Positions 6,274 through 9,220 of a stretch of 9,220 bases of DNA are shown piece after piece; position 1 is the first letter of the stretch; the number at the start of each line of letters is the position of its first letter. Under the pieces are notes generated by a model that had not been told where the DNA came from, made no database searches, and was given only the letters and a program-made list of their open reading frames with translations. The DNA is from CAYPYS01 sp964445715 (GTDB taxonomy: Bacteria > Omnitrophota > Gorgyraeia > Gorgyraeales > Gorgyraeaceae): positions 1 to 9,220 of the forward strand of contig CAYULJ010000067.1 in NCBI GenBank assembly GCA_964445715.1, written 5' to 3'. Made by a program: the position numbers and the translations under genes.

Positions 6274-7310
6274 GGATTTTGGTGACAGGTGGAGCGGGCT
6301 TAGTAGGTTCGCACGTTGCGGAATATTATTCAGAAAAAGGGGATCAGGTTATTGTGCTGGATAATTTAATGAGGTCCAGTTTGTTTGGATATGATAAAGA
6401 AAGCGTGGAATTTAACTGGAATTATTTGGCACAGCTCGAGAATGTAAAAAGGATCAAAGGAGATATAAGAGAAGAGAGTGATGTTAAAAAGGCTTTAGGA
6501 GACGGCGTTGACGCAGTTGTACATACTGCTGGGCAGCCTGGCGTGCCGCTTTCTTCCAGGATTCCAAAAGAGGATTTTAGCATCAATGCATATGGTACAC
6601 TGAATGTTTTAGAATGCACGAGACAAGTCTGCCCAAAGGCCGCATTTTTATATTGCTCTACGAATAAGATTTATGGAGAGAATGTAGACACTTTTTCTCT
6701 GGAAGAACAAGAGACTAGATATGTCTATAAGAGCAAAAAAGGAGTCCCTGAGACATTATCTATGGATCTGACAGGACATACGCCTTATGGCGCTTCGAAA
6801 TACACAGGAGATATATATACACAAGAGTACGGCCATATTTACGGAATGAAGACAGCGGTATTTCGTATGTCGTGCATTTATGGCACACGGCAATTTGGCT
6901 TTGAAGACCAAGGTTGGGTGGCGTGGTTTGTAGTTGCAAACCTGACAGGTCAGCCTATAATTATTTATGGCAATGGGAAACAGGTTAGAGATTTATTGTA
7001 TGTAGATGACTTAGTTGAGGCGTTTGACAGATTTATAAATAGCGACTTAAAGCATGATGTATTTAATATAGGCGGCGGGCCTAGAAACACTACTTCGCTC
7101 TTAGAGTTTATTTCATCGATAGAAAAGAAAACGGCAATTAAATTCAGAAAGATAGAGCATAAGGATTGGCGGCCGAGCGACCAGAAGGTATATATATCGG
7201 ATATCAAGAAAGTCTCTGGTGCGTTTAACTGGAAGCCAAAGGTAAGTCCTGAAAAGGGCCTTGAGAAGTTAATAGACTGGGTAGGCGCAAACACCAGATT
7301 CTTCATGTAA
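6270..7310 (+). CDS. NAD-dependent sugar epimerase, CDP-paratose 2-epimerase-like (extended SDR)
   Basis: Extended short-chain dehydrogenases of this type interconvert nucleotide sugars using bound NAD. The 346-residue protein has the Rossmann glycine motif GGAGLVG (7-13), the catalytic S130/T131 in the CSTNKIYG segment (129-136), and Y173-x-x-x-K177 in TPYGASK. Features that I associate with Tyv/RfbE (CDP-paratose 2-epimerase) are STNKIYG, DLTGHTPYGASK, GFEDQGWVAWF (210-220), GNGKQVRDLLYVDD (234-247) and the SDQKVYISDIKK segment (303-314). CDP-tyvelose is one known product of that subfamily, but specificity cannot be proven and other CDP- or GDP-sugar epimerisations remain possible. Its ATG overlaps the glycosyltransferase stop, and the gmhB-like gene follows 16 nt after its stop. 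It probably supplies an unusual sugar for the local glycosyltransferases. Confidence 0.88.
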   Translation: MRILVTGGAGLVGSHVAEYYSEKGDQVIVLDNLMRSSLFGYDKESVEFNWNYLAQLENVKRIKGDIREESDVKKALGDGVDAVVHTAGQPGVPLSSRIPKEDFSINAYGTLNVLECTRQVCPKAAFLYCSTNKIYGENVDTFSLEEQETRYVYKSKKGVPETLSMDLTGHTPYGASKYTGDIYTQEYGHIYGMKTAVFRMSCIYGTRQFGFEDQGWVAWFVVANLTGQPIIIYGNGKQVRDLLYVDDLVEAFDRFINSDLKHDVFNIGGGPRNTTSLLEFISSIEKKTAIKFRKIEHKDWRPSDQKVYISDIKKVSGAFNWKPKVSPEKGLEKLIDWVGANTRFFM

Positions 7311-7314
7311 GTTC

Positions 7315-7322
7315 AGGGGGAG
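7315..7322 (+). promoter_or_regulatory. Ribosome binding site for the GTG start of the gmhB-like gene
   Basis: AGGGGGAG lies 4 nt before the GTG at 7327. It supports this non-ATG start, which gives the expected short N-terminus before the DRDG motif. Confidence 0.75.
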
Positions 7323-7326
7323 TATT

Positions 7327-7878
7327 GTGAAGGCGATATTTTTGGATAGAGATGGTGTAATAAATAAGGATCCTGGATCAGGAGATTATATTAAAAGTTG
7401 GAGAGAATTCCAATTTTTACCAGGTGCCATTGAAGCAATCAAGGAATTAAACAGGAATGACTATGAAATTTTTGTAATCTCTAATCAGGCAGGGGTAAGC
7501 AAAGGTCTTTTTTCAAAGGAAAACCTCGACGAGATAACAGAAAACATGCTAAAAGAACTTGAGTCCAAGAAGGCAAAGATCAAGTCTGTAAACTACTGCA
7601 TACATCGACCTGATGCAGGATGTGATTGCAGGAAGCCAAAGACAGGCATGATTGAAACTGCGACCAAGGGCCTTGATATAGATTTCAAGAGTGCCTATTT
7701 TATAGGAGATTCAAAGCTTGATATAGGTGCGGGGAAGAACGCAGGGACCAAAACTATTCTTCTTTTGACCGGAAAGACAGACCCGGATGAAATAAAAAAC
7801 TGGCAGATCAAACCTGATTTTATAAAAAAAGACTTAAAGGAGGCAGTCGAGTGGGTATTAAAGGAAGAGCAAAGATAA
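7327..7878 (+). CDS. gmhB: D-glycero-D-manno-heptose 1,7-bisphosphate 7-phosphatase-like HAD phosphatase (GmhB)
   Basis: GmhB removes the 7-phosphate from heptose 1,7-bisphosphate in the ADP- or GDP-heptose pathway. The 183-residue protein has HAD motif I, DRDGVIN (7-13), with nucleophile D7 and general acid D9; motif II in VISNQAGVSKG (50-60); the structural zinc site C91-x-H93...C99-x-C101; the RKPKTGM substrate/motif III region (102-108); and motif IV GDSKLD (127-132). Length and zinc loop fit the GmhB family, although the related HisB-N phosphatases share much of this. No other heptose genes (gmhA, hldE, hddC) are in the window, so the substrate rests on family membership. The GTG start is supported by a good ribosome binding site. 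Its last 28 nt overlap the DUF5989 gene in another frame. Confidence 0.87.
   Translation: MKAIFLDRDGVINKDPGSGDYIKSWREFQFLPGAIEAIKELNRNDYEIFVISNQAGVSKGLFSKENLDEITENMLKELESKKAKIKSVNYCIHRPDAGCDCRKPKTGMIETATKGLDIDFKSAYFIGDSKLDIGAGKNAGTKTILLLTGKTDPDEIKNWQIKPDFIKKDLKEAVEWVLKEEQR
7836..7843 (+). promoter_or_regulatory. Ribosome binding site for DUF5989 inside gmhB
   Basis: AAAGGAGG stands 7 nt before the GTG at 7851, within the gmhB coding sequence. This is strong evidence that the short overlapping gene is translated. Confidence 0.8.
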
Positions 7879-8018
7879 TAGCCGAGCTTTTTAGGTTTCT
7901 GTGGGAGAGAAAACTTTGGTGGATGATCCCGATCGTAGTGGTCTTGCTATTGTTCGGGCTTCTGATATTTTTTACTCAGTCATCTGCTGTAGCGCCGTTT
8001 ATTTATACTTTGTTTTAA
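7851..8018 (+). CDS. DUF5989 small membrane protein
   Basis: This is a 55-residue gene with a GTG start. The peptide has an amphipathic basic N-terminus with an ELFRFLWERK block (12-21), WWMIPIV (23-29), a single membrane helix at about 24-42, and the end SAVAPFIYTLF (45-55). This matches my memory of the DUF5989 family, whose members are about 50 residues and end in APFIYTLF. Such genes tend to lie in exopolysaccharide clusters beside an SxtJ-like membrane protein and a carbamoyltransferase. Their function is not known. Neither partner is in this window, and the assembly gap begins 2 nt after the stop codon. It overlaps the gmhB-like gene by 28 nt and is probably translationally coupled to it. 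Confidence 0.85.
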   Translation: MGIKGRAKIIAELFRFLWERKLWWMIPIVVVLLLFGLLIFFTQSSAVAPFIYTLF

Positions 8019-8020
8019 TA

Positions 8021-8030
8021 NNNNNNNNNN
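8021..8030. other. Assembly gap (10 Ns)
   Basis: Ten undetermined bases join two contigs. The true gap length is unknown and sequence may be missing, so adjacency of the genes on either side is only the assembler's proposal. Confidence 0.98.
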
Positions 8031-8070
8031 GCAGATGTGTAAGTAGTGCAAGATTTTTTTGTTTCGCAAA

Positions 8071-8091
8071 ATAAAAAGGCCTCTGAAGGCC
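8071..8091 (-). terminator. Possible minus-strand intrinsic terminator (short GC stem plus T-run)
   Basis: GGCCT (8078-8082) and AGGCC (8087-8091) form a 5-bp all-matched stem around a 4-nt loop. Five A's lie at 8073-8077, so on the minus strand the stem is followed by TTTTT. On the + strand there is no T-run. The stem is short and no minus-strand gene is visible to its right, so this is a weak call. It may instead be part of the leader of the next gene, or a relic of whatever lay in the gap. Confidence 0.3.
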
Positions 8092-8128
8092 GCACCGGCT
8101 ACACTGGAATATTGCTGTTGGCTGGAAT

Positions 8129-8132
8129 GGAG
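8129..8132 (+). promoter_or_regulatory. Ribosome binding site for the GTG start of the GT28-like gene
   Basis: GGAG lies 4 nt before the GTG at 8137. The 13-nt stretch GGAGTATTGTGAA (8129-8141) is identical to the initiation region of the gmhB-like gene (7319-7331). Confidence 0.6.
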
Positions 8133-8136
8133 TATT

Positions 8137-9220
8137 GTGAAAATACTTATAGCTTACGCATATGCTGGCATAGGGCATAAAAAAGCCGCAGAGGCAGTGG
8201 ATCGGTCCCTGAGAGATTTTAAGGGAGTAGATGTTACAACCGTTGACGTATTGGATTATTCGAACCCGCTCTGTAAGTTTTTATACCCGAGGTTCTATCT
8301 TTTTTTGATAGACAGGGTATCTTTTTTATGGGGCTTATCGTACTATTTTTTCGATTTAAGGTTCGTCGGCAGTTTTTTTATACCATTGCGGAGATTTTTA
8401 CATAATGTCAACGCAAAGAGATTTAAACAATTGGTCGTCGACAAAAAACCAGACGTAGTCGTTTGTGCCCACTTTTTTCCAAGTGACGCAGTAGCCAGCC
8501 TGAAGAGCAAGGGTCTTTTTAAAGGAAAGCTCGTAACGCTTATAACTGATTTAATACCGCATTCTTTCTGGATGGCGAAGGATTTGGATTATTTTATAGG
8601 CGCGATAGAAAGGACAAAAAAGGATCTTTTAAGGCGGGGCATTGACGAAAAGCGCATAAAAGTTTTAGGCATACCCTGTGACCCTGTTTTTAGTATTTCA
8701 AAGGACAAAAACAAGCTACTAAGACAGTTAGGTCTGAAGGAAGATTTTTTTAACGTTCTCATTATGAGTGGAGGTTTCGGGACGGGTCCGATAAAGGGAA
8801 TAATAAAGTCGCTTTCCGCGCTGGAATCCGAACTGAGGGATAAGCTGCAGCTCGTAGTTATATGCGGGAAGAACAAGAAGCTGTTTGATGAACTGAATGG
8901 CTTAAGAAATGATTTGAAGATCGGATTGTGCATTTTTGGATATGTGAATAACGTCGACGAATTCATGGAAGTAAGTGACTGTATAGTAACGAAATCCGGA
9001 GGCCTGACTACCTCAGAGGCATTGTCGAAAAAACTGCCTATGATCATAATAAAACCTATACCGGGCCAGGAGACCAGGAATTGCAAGATACTTACTGGTT
9101 ATGGCACTGCAGTGCGGGCGGACAAGGTTTCGCAGGTAAGAGACTGCGTGAAGGATTTTTTAAATTTTCCCGAGAAGATATTTGGCATGAAGACAAGGAT
9201 AAATTTTTTGTCGTACCCAA
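8137..9220 (+). CDS. MGDG-synthase-like glycosyltransferase (GT28 type), 3' truncated by window
   Basis: The frame is open from a GTG at 8137 to the window edge, giving 361 residues without a stop. The N-terminus MKILIAYAYAGIGHKKAAEA carries the A-x-G-x-GH-x-x-AA motif of MGDG synthase / diglucosyl-diacylglycerol synthase-like enzymes. After a membrane-associating, hydrophobic and aromatic region (about 50-90) come TDLIPHSFW (about 148-156), GIPCDPVF (about 182-189), MSGGFGTGP (210-218), and the nucleotide-sugar-binding C-terminal block TKSGGLTTSEA (285-295) with PIPGQETRN (307-315). Such enzymes (GT-B fold, MurG relatives) transfer a sugar from a UDP donor to a diacylglycerol or similar lipid at the membrane. 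The family is usually about 370-400 residues, so only a short C-terminal end is missing. A 165-codon minus-strand ORF lies over it but is only its shadow. Confidence 0.88.
   Translation, partial: MKILIAYAYAGIGHKKAAEAVDRSLRDFKGVDVTTVDVLDYSNPLCKFLYPRFYLFLIDRVSFLWGLSYYFFDLRFVGSFFIPLRRFLHNVNAKRFKQLVVDKKPDVVVCAHFFPSDAVASLKSKGLFKGKLVTLITDLIPHSFWMAKDLDYFIGAIERTKKDLLRRGIDEKRIKVLGIPCDPVFSISKDKNKLLRQLGLKEDFFNVLIMSGGFGTGPIKGIIKSLSALESELRDKLQLVVICGKNKKLFDELNGLRNDLKIGLCIFGYVNNVDEFMEVSDCIVTKSGGLTTSEALSKKLPMIIIKPIPGQETRNCKILTGYGTAVRADKVSQVRDCVKDFLNFPEKIFGMKTRINFLSYP

Noticed and set aside
6965..7306. Minus-strand ORF of 113 codons
   Set aside because: It is antisense to the conserved C-terminal half of the epimerase, with no supporting motif.
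8589..9086. Minus-strand ORF of 165 codons
   Set aside because: It lies entirely over the GT28-like gene, whose motifs are clear on the + strand. The peptide has no recognisable domain and is Ser/Phe-rich, as expected for an antisense shadow.
8137..9220. Possible change in base composition after the gap, suggesting foreign DNA
   Set aside because: In hand counts of 60 codons, G/C-ending codons were 26 in the GT28-like gene, 17 in gmhB, 26 in the first phosphodiesterase and 33 in cysD. Variation among undoubted neighbours is as large, so no shift is supported.
1..9220. CRISPR arrays, tRNA or rRNA genes, insertion sequences, toxin-antitoxin or phage genes
   Set aside because: No regularly spaced repeats, tRNA-like cloverleaf, rRNA-like stretch, transposase or integrase motifs were seen on either strand. 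The window is almost fully occupied by the listed coding genes.

Overview
The window reads as one stretch of a surface-glycan (lipopolysaccharide, O-antigen or exopolysaccharide) gene cluster from an AT-rich, probably diderm bacterium. Every supported gene is on the + strand. Start/stop overlaps or gaps of a few bases join most of them, and no rho-independent terminator is seen on the + strand, so up to the assembly gap it looks like a single long operon. A GmhB-type heptose phosphatase and a WaaE-like glycosyltransferase point to a Gram-negative-type envelope. The gene style (alkaline-phosphatase-superfamily enzymes, DUF5989, DUF2061, an MGDG-synthase-like enzyme, heavy use of ATA/AGA/AGG codons) reminds me of uncultured lineages such as Omnitrophota or delta-type Desulfobacterota. 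That placement is an impression, not a demonstration. The run of 10 Ns at 8021-8030 suggests a draft or metagenome assembly.

Layout: (1) 2-220, the C-terminal end of a family-2 glycosyltransferase. (2) 225-2476, a sulfate-activation cassette: a CysD-like ATP sulfurylase subunit, a small DUF2061 membrane protein and the GTPase subunit CysN. (3) 2472-2512, a long near-perfect inverted repeat overlapping the cysN stop codon. (4) 2523-5392, two tandem alkaline-phosphatase-superfamily (type I phosphodiesterase-like) enzymes overlapping by ATGA. (5) 5394-5516, a 40-codon ORF not recognised as any family. (6) 5509-8018, a complete family-2 glycosyltransferase, a CDP-paratose-2-epimerase-like NAD-dependent sugar epimerase, a GmhB-like HAD phosphatase and a DUF5989 membrane peptide. 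(7) 8021-8030, the assembly gap. (8) 8137 to the window end, a nearly complete MGDG-synthase-like (GT28-type) glycosyltransferase.

How the genes may work together: CysD and CysN would make adenosine 5'-phosphosulfate (APS). No APS kinase, APS/PAPS reductase, sulfite reductase or sulfotransferase is in view. Because the cassette lies among glycosyltransferases and nucleotide-sugar enzymes, the activated sulfate may decorate a glycan or glycolipid rather than feed cysteine synthesis. This is an inference from context. The two phosphodiesterase-like enzymes have a complete set of metal ligands but no sulfatase-type formylglycine motif. They could trim or transfer phospho-groups on the same glycan or its lipid carrier.

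The points most worth a second look are the CC...CxxC cysteine set in the CysD homologue, which copies the arrangement of iron-sulfur APS reductases; the membrane protein sitting between cysD and cysN; the pairing of this cassette with two phosphodiesterase-like genes; the strong inverted repeat; and the unrecognised 40-residue ORF.
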